Source: Litoribrevibacter albus (lineage in GTDB: Bacteria > Pseudomonadota > Gammaproteobacteria > Pseudomonadales > Litoribrevibacteraceae). From it: a stretch of 64,000 bases of DNA. The stretch lies in assembly GCF_030159995.1 (NCBI RefSeq), contig NZ_BSNM01000011.1, positions 248,001 through 312,000 of the forward strand, given 5' to 3'. The notes below the pieces were generated by a model, which worked only from the letters and a program-made list of their open reading frames with translations, searched no databases and was not told the origin of the DNA. Both the position numbers and the translations under genes were made by a program. This document shows, piece by piece, positions 47,255 through 58,442 of the stretch (its first letter is position 1; every line of letters begins with the position of its first letter).

Positions 47255-49864
47255 CTAGAAAGGTCGACCCAGTGCAAATTCGAAGATCTGAGTATCGTCA
47301 TCATCCTTCGCATTAAGTGCTTTTGCCAAGCTGAATGATAATGGACCAATAGGCGTTACCCAAGAGAAGGAAATACCCGCTGCTGCTCTGATCTCATCTA
47401 CAGCAAACTCATATTCTTCTCGATTAGTATCATACACTTGACCCGCATCCAAGAAGAAAGCCGTTCTGAATGAGCTTTGGTCTTCTACAAACGGTAATGG
47501 GAAAATTAATTCAGCAGAACCTTCGACTAATAAGTTACCACCGAAGGGATCATCATCGCCAATCTGCTCGGTAACATAATTGCCATCCGAGTCCACTTGA
47601 TACGCCGCCACATATTCACATTCCTCCACGGAATCTTTACATGAAACATCGGTTTTAGCGCTAATACGCTTATATTGTTCAGCTGGCGTAGTCCTAGGCC
47701 CCAATGAGTTTGAGGCAAAGCCACGAACAGAACCGATACCACCGGCATAATAATGCTCCCAAAATGGCATTGCGCTAGCATTGTAAGAATCACCATACCC
47801 TAACTCAGTACGCAATCTAAAAATATATTCCTGAGATTTAGTTAACGGCTTAAACATCTGACCTTTATAGGTCAGCTTATAAAAAGGAACATCACTGACA
47901 GGAGTTGACAGCTCTAGCGCTAAGGATTGCGACGAACCACTGGTTGGCATCAAACCTCTGTTCAAGGTAGAACGAGTCCAAGACGTAGTAATGGAGAAAT
48001 CATTAAAGGTATCCCCCTCTTCATCAACAAAGCCTTGAGCTTCTTCCGAAGGTGGATCAAAGTAACCAATATTACAAGGAACCTCTCCATAACGACAAAC
48101 AATACTATTTAGAACCGAAGGATCTGAAGTTTGAGGAGGAGTATTAGAAAGACCTGTATTAGGTTGATAATATTGATCATTCACATAATAATCGATCCCA
48201 TCGATAGGATTCGGAGAACCAGAAATTTCCTGTGCTGGCTCATCACCCAACGTCAACTTGGTTCTGGACACACCAAAGTCGATACCAATGCGTTCAATAT
48301 TACTGATTGGGTAACCAAAGTTAATACCGCCGCCGTATCTGTCAGTCTGATAACTGGAAATATCCGCTTCGCTATAATCTGTCTCTTGGTAGAACAAGCT
48401 AAAACCACGGCTAATACCATCTACAGTAAAATATGGATTGGTATATGAGAAATTCACGCTGGAACGGAAGTCACTGCGAGACACACCGAATGACACACGA
48501 TTCCCCGTTCCCATCCAGTTATTTTGACTAACCGCAGCACTTAAGATCAGACCACTGGTTTGAGAGAAGCCCACACTGGCGGTTAAGCTACCAGAAGATT
48601 GCTCTTCAACGGTATAAACAACATCAATCTGATCTGTGGTTCCTGACACAGGCGGTGTTTCAACGTTTACAGTCTTGAAATAACCTAAACGTTCTAAACG
48701 AGTCTTCGATTGTTCAATCTTATCAGTAGATGCCCATCCACCTTCAATTTGACGCATTTCACGGCGCAAAACCTCATCCTTGGTTTTGTCGTTCCCTTTA
48801 AAGGAAATTCGTCTAACATACGCGCGTTTTTGAGGGTCAACAAAGAAAGTCACATCCACCTTCTTTTCATCCCCGACTTTTTGAGGAATGCCATTCACGT
48901 TGGCGAAGGTATAACCCTCGTTGCCCAAGCGTTTGGTGATGAAATCTGCACTCAACGTCACCAATTGACGTGAGAAGGTCTGATCTTTTTCGACAAGAAT
49001 AAGGCGACGTATTTCTTCTTCGGTAACAACAATATCACCAGCGAGATTCACTTCGTTAACAGTGTACTGCTCACCTTCAAAGACATTGATGGTTACAAAG
49101 ATCTGTGACTTATCAGGACTGATCGAAACTTGAGTGGACTCAATACTAAAATCAATATAACCACGATCCATATACCAGGACTTTAGCTTTTCAAGATCCC
49201 CTGAAAGTTGTTCACGAGAATAATTTCCGGACCCGGTTGCCCACGACAACCAGCCTTTCTCTGATAGGTCAAACTGGTTTAACAACTTTTCATCATCAAA
49301 TTCTTCATTACCCACAATATTAATGTGAGTTACTGCAGCCATGGTGCCTTCTTTGATGTCGATCTTCAGAGCAACACGGTTTCGGGCCAGCTCTTCAATA
49401 TTCACTTTTACATCGGCATCGTAACGCCCCTGACCTATGTATTGACGTTCTAGCTCTTGCTCAATCAAATCAATGGTCATTCGCTTAAAGAGACGACCTT
49501 CGGCCAACCCTGCTTGCTCCAGACCTTTACTCAACTCCTCATCAGGAATTGATGAGTTTCCATCAAACTCGATGCCAGAAATAAACGGGCGCTCTTTCAC
49601 TTCAATAATTAGAATCGTACCTTCACGACTCAGCTTAATGTCATCAAAGGACCCGGTTTGATAGAGTAATTTAGAGGCTTTTGCTAAACGAGCCGAATCA
49701 ACAGTATCGCCAACAGAAACAGGAAAAGACGCAAAGACACTACCCGCCGTCACCCGTTGAAGACCATCAACCCGGATATCAGTGACAGTGAAACTTGAAG
49801 CAAAAGAAATAACAGGTAGAAACAGACAGACAAAAGTCAGGTAACGTAAACTAGTTTTCAGCAC
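47255..49864 (-). CDS. bamA: Outer membrane protein assembly factor BamA
   Basis: Core of the machinery that folds beta-barrels into the outer membrane. The 869-residue precursor has a signal peptide (about 1-22), five POTRA domains (about 23-425; first FTVTDIRVDGLQRVTAGSVF), and a 16-stranded barrel. The barrel includes VRGF (in GIGSVRGFASNSLGP) and ends in the C-terminal Phe signal EFALGRPF. Extracellular loops near 560-620 are longer than usual and acidic. rseP lies upstream, skp downstream. Confidence 0.97.
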   Translation of the reverse strand: MLKTSLRYLTFVCLFLPVISFASSFTVTDIRVDGLQRVTAGSVFASFPVSVGDTVDSARLAKASKLLYQTGSFDDIKLSREGTILIIEVKERPFISGIEFDGNSSIPDEELSKGLEQAGLAEGRLFKRMTIDLIEQELERQYIGQGRYDADVKVNIEELARNRVALKIDIKEGTMAAVTHINIVGNEEFDDEKLLNQFDLSEKGWLSWATGSGNYSREQLSGDLEKLKSWYMDRGYIDFSIESTQVSISPDKSQIFVTINVFEGEQYTVNEVNLAGDIVVTEEEIRRLILVEKDQTFSRQLVTLSADFITKRLGNEGYTFANVNGIPQKVGDEKKVDVTFFVDPQKRAYVRRISFKGNDKTKDEVLRREMRQIEGGWASTDKIEQSKTRLERLGYFKTVNVETPPVSGTTDQIDVVYTVEEQSSGSLTASVGFSQTSGLILSAAVSQNNWMGTGNRVSFGVSRSDFRSSVNFSYTNPYFTVDGISRGFSLFYQETDYSEADISSYQTDRYGGGINFGYPISNIERIGIDFGVSRTKLTLGDEPAQEISGSPNPIDGIDYYVNDQYYQPNTGLSNTPPQTSDPSVLNSIVCRYGEVPCNIGYFDPPSEEAQGFVDEEGDTFNDFSITTSWTRSTLNRGLMPTSGSSQSLALELSTPVSDVPFYKLTYKGQMFKPLTKSQEYIFRLRTELGYGDSYNASAMPFWEHYYAGGIGSVRGFASNSLGPRTTPAEQYKRISAKTDVSCKDSVEECEYVAAYQVDSDGNYVTEQIGDDDPFGGNLLVEGSAELIFPLPFVEDQSSFRTAFFLDAGQVYDTNREEYEFAVDEIRAAAGISFSWVTPIGPLSFSLAKALNAKDDDDTQIFEFALGRPF

Positions 49865-49891
49865 GCAAACAACTTCCCTGATAGATTAGGG

Positions 49892-51250
49892 TTAACTTCC
49901 AATAAACCAGCGGCTTATATCATTAAAGACGGCAAAGATCATTAAACTACCGATGAGAGCAACACCCAATCTCAATCCCAGCTCTTGAACGCTCTGAGAC
50001 AAAGGTTTACCCCGGGCCAACTCTATTAGGTAATACACTAAATGTCCACCATCGAGTACAGGAATAGGCAACATATTTAGCACCCCTAAACTAACGCTCA
50101 CATAGGCTAGAAACGATAGAAAAGGAACCAAACCATAACTCACGGAATCACCGGCAACTTTGGCAATCGTGATTGGTCCGCTAATATTCTCGATAGAGAT
50201 CAAACCACCAAGCATCTTCCAGATGGATTCCAACGTCAGGACGGACATATCCCAGGTTTTTTGCATGCCTTTAAGAAGCGCACCAAAAACCCCGTATTCG
50301 ACCTCTACCAAATACTCTTCTGGCCAAGAGACTGCTTTAGGCATCACTCCCATAAAGCCGATGATCTTACCCTTGTCCCCGTCCTTAGCATCTGGAGTCA
50401 ACGTTATAGAAATTAACTGACCGTTACGATCTACATCAAGTACCAGAGCTTTACCCGGACTCGACTTAACTATTTCAACCAATTCACGCCAGTCACCAAT
50501 CAAGCTACCATCAATGGACTTGATCAAATCACCCGACTGCAGCCCTGCTTTTAAAGCAGCACTGTTTTCTAACACCTGATCAATTACGGCTGGAACAGCA
50601 AGACGCTTAGGATGAATCCCCAATGAACCAAAAGGATCTGGATCTTTCACCCCTTCCTGCCAACGATCAAGAGTAAGAGTATGTTCTGTTGTCCAACCTT
50701 CTCCCTGTGTCGCCGTGATTGTGAGAACACCACTTTCACCAATCCGCCGCACCAAAGCCAATTGAACCTGAGTCCAATCCTGAACGCTTTTGCCGTCAAC
50801 ACGAGTAATAACCTGTCCTGCTTTTAAACCGGCCTTTGCTGCAATTGACTCAACTGGCACTTCACCAATAACAGGCTTGACCACTGTACTACCCAAACCA
50901 AAGACCAACGAATACAAAACAATCGCCAACAAAAAGTTAGCAATTGGTCCGGCAGCTACCACAGCAATTCGCTGTAAAACGGGTTTACGGTTAAAGGCTT
51001 GATCTAACTCCGAGGATGAAACTTCAGACTCACGCTCATCCAACATCTTGACGTATCCGCCAAGGGGTATCATTGCAATTGCGTATTCAGTACCTTGCTT
51101 GTCTGTCCATTGGATCAACGGCTTACCAAAACCAATAGAAAAACGTAATACTTTTACGCCACACTTTCGAGCCACCCAAAAGTGCCCAAATTCATGAAAG
51201 GTAATTAACAACCCTAAAGTCACTAAGGTTGCAAACAGCATTTGCATCAT
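49892..51250 (-). CDS. rseP: Site-2 protease RseP
   Basis: Inner-membrane zinc protease that cleaves the anti-sigma factor of the envelope-stress response and clears signal peptides. The 452-residue protein has HEFGH (19-23), GGYVKMLDERE, two PDZ domains (about 115-200 and 205-290), and LPIPVLDGGHLVYYLIE near residue 395 with the third zinc ligand. It lies between dxr and bamA, as in Pseudomonas (mucP). Confidence 0.96.
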   Translation of the reverse strand: MMQMLFATLVTLGLLITFHEFGHFWVARKCGVKVLRFSIGFGKPLIQWTDKQGTEYAIAMIPLGGYVKMLDERESEVSSSELDQAFNRKPVLQRIAVVAAGPIANFLLAIVLYSLVFGLGSTVVKPVIGEVPVESIAAKAGLKAGQVITRVDGKSVQDWTQVQLALVRRIGESGVLTITATQGEGWTTEHTLTLDRWQEGVKDPDPFGSLGIHPKRLAVPAVIDQVLENSAALKAGLQSGDLIKSIDGSLIGDWRELVEIVKSSPGKALVLDVDRNGQLISITLTPDAKDGDKGKIIGFMGVMPKAVSWPEEYLVEVEYGVFGALLKGMQKTWDMSVLTLESIWKMLGGLISIENISGPITIAKVAGDSVSYGLVPFLSFLAYVSVSLGVLNMLPIPVLDGGHLVYYLIELARGKPLSQSVQELGLRLGVALIGSLMIFAVFNDISRWFIGS

Positions 51251-51251
51251 A

Positions 51252-52436
51252 TTATTTTCCGGTAATGCTTTGCAGAAGCTCTGAAGCCTTCGCTCTCGCT
51301 CTTAAATCCGCACTCAAAATTGTCTCAAGACATTCTGCTTTTTGATTCTCGATATCATTTAGAGTTCCCTCAACCACATCCGCAATACTTAAAAACGAGA
51401 TACGATCGTTAAGAAAGGCATCCACAGCTACTTCATTGGCCGCATTCAGAACAGCAGGCGCACAACCACCTTCCATAAAGGATTGCTTCGCTAACTTCAA
51501 ACATGGAAAACGCTCTGTATCTGGCTTCTCAAAATTCAGCTGGGCCACTTCAAACAAATCCAAAGGTTTCACACCCGATTCCAAACGATCCGGCCAAGCC
51601 ATTCCATAGGCAATTGGTGTTCTCATGTCAGGATTTCCCAATTGAGCTAACACAGAGCCATCTACATAGGACACCATAGAATGAATAACACTCTCAGGAT
51701 GCACAACCACATCCACTTGCTCAGCACTGCAATTGAACAACCAGCACGCTTCAATAAACTCCAGTCCTTTATTCATTAACGAGGCAGAATCCACGGAAAT
51801 CTTATGCCCCATCGACCAATTTGGATGAGCCACCGCCTGAGCAGGCGTCACGGTTTTGAGCTGATCGAAGCTGAACATCCTAAACGGACCACCTGAGGCC
51901 GTTAACAGAATTTTATCCACACCCAGGTCAGGAGACATTTGACCATTAGGTAAACACTGATAGATTGCATTATGTTCACTATCAATAGGTAAGAGCGTTG
52001 CACCACTATTAGCAACCGTCTCCATAAACAGTTGCCCGGACATGACTAAAGATTCTTTATTTGCCAAAAGTACCTTTTTACCCGCTTTTGCCGCAGCAAG
52101 GTTTGGCAGAAGTCCTGCCGCCCCGACAATGGCCGCCATAACGATATCCACATCGTCATGACTGGCAATCAACTCCAAAGCTGACGCACCAGAAAGCACT
52201 TCCGTTTGTTGCCCAGATAATAAACTCTTTAAACGTGCAGCGTGCTGCTCATCAGAAATAACGACAAACTTCGGTTGAAACTCATGAGATAACTGAGCCA
52301 GCTGTTCTACTTGAGAATGACCACTGAGTGCAAATACTTGGTATTTATCTGGATGTCGACGAACCACATCCAAGGTATTCAACCCAATACTTCCGGTAGC
52401 TCCTAAAACAGAGACTTGCTGAACACTAGATTGCAT
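51252..52436 (-). CDS. dxr: 1-deoxy-D-xylulose 5-phosphate reductoisomerase
   Basis: Second step of the MEP pathway. The 394-residue protein begins with the NADPH site [15 protein letters not shown], then [35 protein letters not shown] and [21 protein letters not shown] (two parts), with the metal and substrate residues intact. It is two bases from cdsA and from rseP, part of one tight run from frr to lpxA. Confidence 0.97.
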   Translation of the reverse strand: MQSSVQQVSVLGATGSIGLNTLDVVRRHPDKYQVFALSGHSQVEQLAQLSHEFQPKFVVISDEQHAARLKSLLSGQQTEVLSGASALELIASHDDVDIVMAAIVGAAGLLPNLAAAKAGKKVLLANKESLVMSGQLFMETVANSGATLLPIDSEHNAIYQCLPNGQMSPDLGVDKILLTASGGPFRMFSFDQLKTVTPAQAVAHPNWSMGHKISVDSASLMNKGLEFIEACWLFNCSAEQVDVVVHPESVIHSMVSYVDGSVLAQLGNPDMRTPIAYGMAWPDRLESGVKPLDLFEVAQLNFEKPDTERFPCLKLAKQSFMEGGCAPAVLNAANEVAVDAFLNDRISFLSIADVVEGTLNDIENQKAECLETILSADLRARAKASELLQSITGK

Positions 52437-52438
52437 AC

Positions 52439-53245
52439 TTAAAAACTTATACCAGAAACCAACAACAGAAGAGCAAACACAGGAACCGCAGCAGTCAAAC
52501 TATCAATTCTATCTAACACGCCGCCATGACCAGGCAGAAGCTGGCTGCTGTCCTTAATCCCACGAAAACGTTTAAACATGCTTTCGGTCAGGTCACCCAA
52601 CACAGAAACGGCCACAGTAATAGAGCTAATCAACATCAATACAGCCAATTGAGCGGGAGACATATCAACATACAAGCCCACACCTAACCCAATAATTAAG
52701 GCACTAACCATTCCACCCCAAAAACCGGCCCAGGACTTACCAGGACTCACTTTAGGAGCCAACTTACTAACACCCCATTTACGCCCAGAGAAATAAGCAC
52801 CAACATCCGCTCCCCAGACCATTAAACAAATATACAAAAGAACAAGTTCACTGTTCTGTTGCTGTTTAAGTAACAACAACCCTTTCCAGCAAGGAATTAA
52901 AATAAACAACCCAAATACCAGGCGGACCCATTCTGAAGACCAAGCCTTCGACATCCCTGGATAACTTAGGACAAACACCAAAGCCAGTACCCACCAGGCC
53001 AATCCAACCGAAAGAATTCCCAGTTCAGGCAGCGTGTACAACCCATACAGACACCCACCTACAAGTACTGAAAAACCAACTCTGGCGGCCTGATCTTTAA
53101 ATCCTGCAAGATTAGCCCACTCCCAAGCCCCCAACATCACGATAGCAGCAGTGAACAAAGCAAAATAATCATACGGCAGGAAGAATATCCCCCCGATTGC
53201 TAAAGGAGCTAACCATAAAGCCGTAATTACGCGTTGTTTTAACAT
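52439..53245 (-). CDS. cdsA: Phosphatidate cytidylyltransferase
   Basis: Makes CDP-diacylglycerol for all phospholipids. The 268-residue inner-membrane protein has about eight helices and the CdsA signature near the C-terminus, [19 protein letters not shown] followed by [15 protein letters not shown]. It lies between uppS and dxr. Confidence 0.95.
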   Translation of the reverse strand: MLKQRVITALWLAPLAIGGIFFLPYDYFALFTAAIVMLGAWEWANLAGFKDQAARVGFSVLVGGCLYGLYTLPELGILSVGLAWWVLALVFVLSYPGMSKAWSSEWVRLVFGLFILIPCWKGLLLLKQQQNSELVLLYICLMVWGADVGAYFSGRKWGVSKLAPKVSPGKSWAGFWGGMVSALIIGLGVGLYVDMSPAQLAVLMLISSITVAVSVLGDLTESMFKRFRGIKDSSQLLPGHGGVLDRIDSLTAAVPVFALLLLVSGISF

Positions 53246-53264
53246 TCCTAAATTCCTGTTTCCC

Positions 53265-54023
53265 TTAACTCTTGCTTTCTACCTGCTCACTGGTCATCCC
53301 ATAGCGGCGTTGTCTACGACTAAAATCAGCAATGGCAGCCAAAAGGGCTTCTTCCTGAAAGTCCGGCCAATACAGATCACTGAAATACAGTTCTGAATAG
53401 GCGGCTTGCCATAGCATAAAGTTACTTACTCGTGTTTCTCCACCAGTTCGAATATACAGATCTGGTGCAGGTACATCAGGTAGCCCGATATACTGTTCAA
53501 AATAATCTCGGGAGATTTGATGAGACTCAATCTTCCCTTTTTTTACATCCTCAGCGCATCGCTGAGCTGCATTTACAATATCCCACTCACCACCGTAATT
53601 GGCAGCAATAACCAGGGTCATTGCATCATTATTTGCGGTTTTCTCTTCAGCTTCCTGGATGTGTGCCTGCAGAGTTTCGCTGAATCGCGTTTTATCTCCC
53701 ATCACTCTCAGACGTATATTATTTCGATGAAGCTTTCTTACTTCATTCTTTAACGCCATCAAAAACAGAGACATCAAGCCCTTTACTTCATCCTCAGGGC
53801 GATTCCAGTTTTCACTGCTGAACGCAAACAGAGTGAGATACTGGACATCATGCTTCAAACACGTCTCAACAACATTTCTAACCGCATCCAAGCCGGCCTT
53901 ATGACCAGCCAACTTAGGCAGGTGACGCTTTTTAGCCCAACGATTATTACCATCCATAATAATCGCAATATGATTAGGCACAGTCGCCGAAGCAGCTATA
54001 TCAGAACTCATGGTTTGAGACAC
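53265..54023 (-). CDS. uppS: Undecaprenyl diphosphate synthase
   Basis: Cis-prenyltransferase making the C55 lipid carrier. The 252-residue protein has the catalytic Asp24 in IIMDGNNRWAKKRHLP, then GHKAGLDAVRN, TLFAFSSENWNRP and LYIRTGGETRVSNFMLWQ, all expected. Its product is recycled by the DUF368 protein encoded at 26952-27896, if that assignment is right. Confidence 0.97.
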   Translation of the reverse strand: MSQTMSSDIAASATVPNHIAIIMDGNNRWAKKRHLPKLAGHKAGLDAVRNVVETCLKHDVQYLTLFAFSSENWNRPEDEVKGLMSLFLMALKNEVRKLHRNNIRLRVMGDKTRFSETLQAHIQEAEEKTANNDAMTLVIAANYGGEWDIVNAAQRCAEDVKKGKIESHQISRDYFEQYIGLPDVPAPDLYIRTGGETRVSNFMLWQAAYSELYFSDLYWPDFQEEALLAAIADFSRRQRRYGMTSEQVESKS

Positions 54024-54151
54024 ACCTTTAAACTACTTAACATGATGGATGACGCTAACTACATCCTCAGATACAAAAGTGCAGGTGATGATCCGTTATC
54101 TTAAAGAAATCGATCAAAACACCTGCATTCTTTATAGATCCGAATGGAAAA

Positions 54152-54709
54152 TTAGATTTCCATCAAATCCTTTTCTTTCTTGGCAAGATCAGCATCTACC
54201 TGGGCAATATACTTATCCGTAATTTTCTGGATCTCATCTTCACCGCGACGTGCATCATCTTCTGTAATTTCTTTCTCTTTCAACAAATCCTTAATGTCTG
54301 AATTTGCATCTCGACGGATATTACGAATTGAAACACGCCCTGTTTCAGCTTCACCACGCGCTTGTTTAATGTAGTTTTTACGCGTTTCTTCCGTCAACGC
54401 CGGCATAGGAACACGAATAACTTCACCTGAGGTAGTTGGGTTCAGACCTAAGTCGGCTTTCATAATTGCCTTCTCAATATCAGGAACCATTGGCTTTTCC
54501 CATGGCACAACAGCCAAAGTACGAGCATCCTCTACGTTGACGTTTGCCACTTGACGCAAAGGCATGTCAGACCCGTAGTACGAAACCATTACAGAGTCCA
54601 AAATGCTTGGGTGAGCACGACCAGTACGAATCTTAGCAAAAGCTTGAGACAAAGCTTCAAGAGACTTAGTCATGCGCGCTTCAGCATCCTGCTTAATTTC
54701 ATTAATCAT
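54152..54709 (-). CDS. frr: Ribosome recycling factor
   Basis: Splits post-termination ribosomes with EF-G. The 185-residue protein has the two-domain RRF pattern: [21 protein letters not shown] (in two parts), then [20 protein letters not shown], and the long C-terminal helix ending [14 protein letters not shown]. It follows pyrH with a 94-base gap. Confidence 0.98.
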   Translation of the reverse strand: MINEIKQDAEARMTKSLEALSQAFAKIRTGRAHPSILDSVMVSYYGSDMPLRQVANVNVEDARTLAVVPWEKPMVPDIEKAIMKADLGLNPTTSGEVIRVPMPALTEETRKNYIKQARGEAETGRVSIRNIRRDANSDIKDLLKEKEITEDDARRGEDEIQKITDKYIAQVDADLAKKEKDLMEI

Positions 54710-54803
54710 AGTAACCTCTTTAATTCAGTCTCATTCGATTATTCAATTCGAACGTTTTCAATATTTTTTTCGTCTAGAGAAACCCTAGATAATCAACGAA
54801 CAA

Positions 54804-55535
54804 CTACATTCTTTCGATGATTGTGCCTTCATTACCACCAGTAACCGCATTCAACAATGCCCCTGGTTTATTCATATCAAGCACACGAATTGGCATATTG
54901 TGTTCATCGCACAAACAAATGGCCGTTAAATCCATAACACCCAACTTGCGTTCCAGAACTTCATCGAAAGACAAACGATCAAATTTAACAGCATCCGGAT
55001 TTTTTACCGGATCGTCCGTATAAACACCGTCTACCTTGGTCGCTTTAACCACCACATCAGCGTCAATTTCAATGCCACGTAAACACGCCGCTGAATCAGT
55101 AGTAAAGAATGGATTCCCGGTTCCAGCCGAGAAAATCACCACATCACCCATACTTAGATAACGCATTGCCTTACGACGATCATAATGCTCCACTACACCA
55201 CTCATAGGAATAGCAGACATTACATGCGAAGAGATATTAGATCGTTCAAGCGCATCACGCATCGCCAGACCGTTCATTACCGTTGCCAGCATGCCCATGT
55301 GATCACCCGTCACACGATCTAAACCAGCTTCACTTAATGCAGCTCCGCGATAGATGTTCCCACCACCGATAACAAGACCAACCTGAACACCAATACCAAC
55401 CAACTGCCCCACAACCAGGGCCATATTATCAAGAACCTTAGGATCAATCCCAAAGTCCCCATCCCCCATAAGGGCTTCACCACTCAACTTAAGAAGAATA
55501 CGCTTGTATTTTGCTTGACTGTCTTTGACTGGCAT
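54804..55535 (-). CDS. pyrH: Uridylate kinase
   Basis: Phosphorylates UMP to UDP. I chose the ATG at 55535 (243 residues, [20 protein letters not shown]). The longer open frame passes through the tsf terminator and is not credible. Motifs are [52 protein letters not shown] and [10 protein letters not shown], the amino-acid-kinase fold of bacterial UMP kinase. It lies between tsf and frr. Confidence 0.97.
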   Translation of the reverse strand: MPVKDSQAKYKRILLKLSGEALMGDGDFGIDPKVLDNMALVVGQLVGIGVQVGLVIGGGNIYRGAALSEAGLDRVTGDHMGMLATVMNGLAMRDALERSNISSHVMSAIPMSGVVEHYDRRKAMRYLSMGDVVIFSAGTGNPFFTTDSAACLRGIEIDADVVVKATKVDGVYTDDPVKNPDAVKFDRLSFDEVLERKLGVMDLTAICLCDEHNMPIRVLDMNKPGALLNAVTGGNEGTIIERM

Positions 55536-55584
55536 AAACCTATTTCTCACAGTTTTAAAATCACGCGCAAGTATACACGATTTC

Positions 55585-55614
55585 AAAAAAAAAGCGCCAA
55601 CAGGCGCTTTTTTT
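55585..55614. terminator. Terminator between tsf and pyrH
   Basis: AGCGCC and GGCGCT with loop AACA are flanked by A and T runs on both sides. In the minus direction it ends the rpsB-tsf unit before pyrH. Confidence 0.92.
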
Positions 55615-55641
55615 GATACAGCTTTTAGGATCAGTAAATAA

Positions 55642-56502
55642 TTACCTACCAGCCAACTGCTCAGCAACTTCTTGAGCGAAGTCTTTCTTCTCGACTTCAA
55701 TACCTTCACCCACTTCAAAGCGAGTGAAAGAAAGAACTTCAGCACCCGCTTGCTGAGCCAACTTACCAACTGTCAACTCTGGGTTTTTAACGAAAGGCTG
55801 CTCAACAAGGCTATTTTCTTTCAAGAACTTGTTAATACGACCAACCATCATCTTCTCAACGATTTCAGCTGGCTTACCTTCCATATCAGGCTGAGCCTTA
55901 ATGATCTCTTTCTCTTTCTCAACCGCTTCCGCAGACATATCTTCGCCTTTAACAACGCGAGGATTTACCGCAGTAATGTGCATAGCGATGTCTTTAGCCA
56001 ACGCTGCTTCGCCTGCAGTTAATGCAACTACAGAAGCGATACGGTTGTTTGAGTGAACATAACCATCAACCATTGCACCTTCAACGATAACAGCACGACG
56101 AACAGTCATGTTTTCACCGATTTTTTGAACCAATTCTTGACGAACTTCTTCCAACTCACCCGCCATGATCGCTTCAATATCAGTCGTCCTCTCAGCAAAT
56201 GCTTTATCAAGAACACGATTAGTCAACGCTAGGAAACTTTCGTCACGAGCAACGAAGTCTGTTTCACAGTTAACTTCTAAAACAACAGCATAAGAGTTGT
56301 CTTCTGCAACCTTAACCGCAACCACACCATCAGCCGCAGTACGGTCAGCTTTCTTAGCCGCTTTCAAACCTGAATTCTTACGAAGGTTTTCAATCGCTAG
56401 ATCGATATCACCATCAGTTTCTTTAAGTGCTTTTTTACACTCAAGCATACCCAAACCAGTACGCTCACGTAACTCTTTAACCTGTGCAGCTGAAATTGCC
56501 AT
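55642..56502 (-). CDS. tsf: Elongation factor Ts
   Basis: Nucleotide-exchange factor for EF-Tu. The ATG at 56502 gives 286 residues starting [20 protein letters not shown], with GAGG upstream. The UBA-like N-terminus carries [36 protein letters not shown] and [12 protein letters not shown] complete the core. The order rpsB-tsf-pyrH-frr is universal in the group. Confidence 0.98.
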   Translation of the reverse strand: MAISAAQVKELRERTGLGMLECKKALKETDGDIDLAIENLRKNSGLKAAKKADRTAADGVVAVKVAEDNSYAVVLEVNCETDFVARDESFLALTNRVLDKAFAERTTDIEAIMAGELEEVRQELVQKIGENMTVRRAVIVEGAMVDGYVHSNNRIASVVALTAGEAALAKDIAMHITAVNPRVVKGEDMSAEAVEKEKEIIKAQPDMEGKPAEIVEKMMVGRINKFLKENSLVEQPFVKNPELTVGKLAQQAGAEVLSFTRFEVGEGIEVEKKDFAQEVAEQLAGR

Positions 56503-56540
56503 GTCTATCAACCTCAAAAAATTTTAACGATAAATCAGAA

Positions 56541-56561
56541 ATAGGGGGCGATGCCCCCTAT
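56541..56561 (-). terminator. Hairpin between rpsB and tsf
   Basis: A perfect palindromic stem ATAGGGGGC / GCCCCCTAT with loop GAT. The minus-strand T stretch after it is short and interrupted, so it probably attenuates rather than ends transcription into tsf, or stabilises the rpsB message. Confidence 0.6.
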
Positions 56562-56594
56562 TCTCAGAAAAAGATATGAAACTTCAGTGACAGA

Positions 56595-57326
56595 TTATTC
56601 TGCCGCTGCTGCCTCTTCTTTAACTTCAACAAACTCATCAGCAGACGCTTCTGTTGCTTCAAGAACAGTATCAGCAACTGCTTTAGCATATAGCTGAATT
56701 GCGCGAATCGCGTCATCGTTACCAGGGATAACATAATCAACGCCATCAGGATCACTGTTAGTATCAACGATACCAACTACAGGGATACCTAATTTGTTCG
56801 CTTCGTTTACAGCGATACGCTCATGATCAACATCAACAACAAAAAGGATATCTGGAAGACCACCCATATCCTTAATACCACCGATACCCAGCTCCAGTTT
56901 AGCCATTTCACGCTGACGCAAAAGAGCTTCTTTCTTAGTCAACTGTTCAAAAGTACCGTCTTGAGCTTGCTGTTCAAGTTCACGCAAACGACGAATAGAC
57001 TGACGAATTGTCTTGTAGTTTGTCAGCATACCACCCAACCAACGATGGTTTACGTATGGCATACCACAACGCTGAGCTTCTTCTTTGATGATCTTACCAG
57101 CTTGGCGCTTAGTACCAACAAAAAGAACCTTGTTCTTGTTGCCAGTTGCTTTTTTGATTGCATCAAGAGCTTCATTGAACGCTGGAACAGTGTGCTCCAA
57201 GTTAATGATATGAATCTTGTTACGAGCACCAAAAATGAATTTACCCATTTTTGGATTCCAGAAACGAGTCTGGTGACCGAAGTGTACGCCTGCTTTTAGC
57301 AGATCACGCATAGAAACTTGAGACAT
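56595..57326 (-). CDS. rpsB: 30S ribosomal protein S2
   Basis: The ATG at 57326 gives 243 residues beginning [20 protein letters not shown], the invariant S2 start. [20 protein letters not shown] (in two overlapping parts), [10 protein letters not shown] and [14 protein letters not shown] follow. The 51 residues upstream in the open frame belong to the leader. It is preceded by a structured leader and a promoter with a GC-rich discriminator. Confidence 0.98.
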   Translation of the reverse strand: MSQVSMRDLLKAGVHFGHQTRFWNPKMGKFIFGARNKIHIINLEHTVPAFNEALDAIKKATGNKNKVLFVGTKRQAGKIIKEEAQRCGMPYVNHRWLGGMLTNYKTIRQSIRRLRELEQQAQDGTFEQLTKKEALLRQREMAKLELGIGGIKDMGGLPDILFVVDVDHERIAVNEANKLGIPVVGIVDTNSDPDGVDYVIPGNDDAIRAIQLYAKAVADTVLEATEASADEFVEVKEEAAAAE

Positions 57327-57451
57327 TTTAAATACCTTAATATTTGGGTTATACCTCCGCACAACCTCCAAATCCAACCATTCGGCACCCGGACCTGAAT
57401 TAACGCTGCGCGTGTGTTATTTACCCGCTTTTCAACGGGCGGCACTTTATA
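57327..57451 (-). promoter_or_regulatory. rpsB leader (t44-like S2 autoregulation element) and promoter
   Basis: On the minus strand a TATAAA -10 (complement of 57446-57451) is followed by GTGCCGCCCG, a GC-rich discriminator typical of stringently controlled ribosomal promoters. A leader of roughly 110 bases then contains GGTGCCGAATGG, GGAGGTTGTGCGGAGG and TATAACCC. A structured rpsB leader (Rfam t44) bound by S2 is known in gammaproteobacteria. I assign this one by position and these GGAGG-rich elements, not by a covariance search. Confidence 0.5.
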
Positions 57452-57606
57452 CCACATTACCAACCATAATTAAAGCACATCATTCCCAAGCCAAAGACCA
57501 ACTAACGAGATCTCTTACAATTTCTCTTCACCCTGTCTTTTACTCGCCACCTTCGCTAAAATACCTGACCAAATCAAACTGGATTAACTAGGAAATTCCA
57601 AAACTC

Positions 57607-58377
57607 ATGTCAGTCACCATTAAAACACCAGAAGAGATCGAAAAAATGCGTGTTGCCGGTCGCCTAGCGGCTGAAGTTCTTGAAATGATCGAAGAGCACG
57701 TCAAACCTGGTGTCACCACTGGTCAACTTGATCAAATCTGCCACGATTACATTGTTAATGTACAAAATGCGATTCCAGCCCCTCTTAACTATAAGGGCTT
57801 CCCAAAATCCATCTGTACATCGGTCAACCATGTTATTTGTCACGGCATTCCTAGCGACAAAAAAGTGTTAAAGAACGGTGATGTGGTCAACATTGACGTC
57901 ACCGTAATTAAAGATGGTTATCATGGCGATACCAGCAAGATGTTTTTTGTTGGAAAACCAACGGTTCAATCCGAGCGACTAGCCCGCATCACTCAAGAAT
58001 GCCTTTACATCGGCATCGAAATGGTCAAGCCGGGTGTACGACTGGGAGACATTGGCCACGCTATTCAGAAGCACGCAGAATCCAACTACTATTCAGTTGT
58101 ACGTGAATATTGTGGTCACGGCATTGGCAAAGTATTCCATGAAGATCCTCAGGTTATGCACTACGGCAAACCAGGAACAGGCATGGAACTCCAGGAAGGC
58201 ATGACCTTCACCATCGAACCCATGATCAATGCTGGAAAACGCCACACAAAATTACTGCCTGACGGCTGGACAGTAGTCACCAAAGACCACAAACTTTCAG
58301 CACAATGGGAGCATACTCTCGCCGTGACATCTGACGGTGTTGAAGTCTTGACCAAACGCAAAGAAGAGAGCTTCTAA
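57607..58377 (+). CDS. map: Type I methionine aminopeptidase
   Basis: Removes N-terminal Met from new proteins. The 256-residue protein has metal ligands Asp97 and Asp108 (NIDVTVIKDGYHGDTS), His171 (CGHGIGK), Glu204 (TIEPMINAG) and Glu235 (WEHTLAV), plus the substrate His79. It is divergent from rpsB over 280 bases and followed by glnD, as in E. coli and Pseudomonas. Confidence 0.98.
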   Translation: MSVTIKTPEEIEKMRVAGRLAAEVLEMIEEHVKPGVTTGQLDQICHDYIVNVQNAIPAPLNYKGFPKSICTSVNHVICHGIPSDKKVLKNGDVVNIDVTVIKDGYHGDTSKMFFVGKPTVQSERLARITQECLYIGIEMVKPGVRLGDIGHAIQKHAESNYYSVVREYCGHGIGKVFHEDPQVMHYGKPGTGMELQEGMTFTIEPMINAGKRHTKLLPDGWTVVTKDHKLSAQWEHTLAVTSDGVEVLTKRKEESF

Positions 58378-58442
58378 TAAGCACTCTTCATTGCCTGATT
58401 TTCAACCCTATTACTTGGGTAGCTTTTTAGCAGAGCATAAAT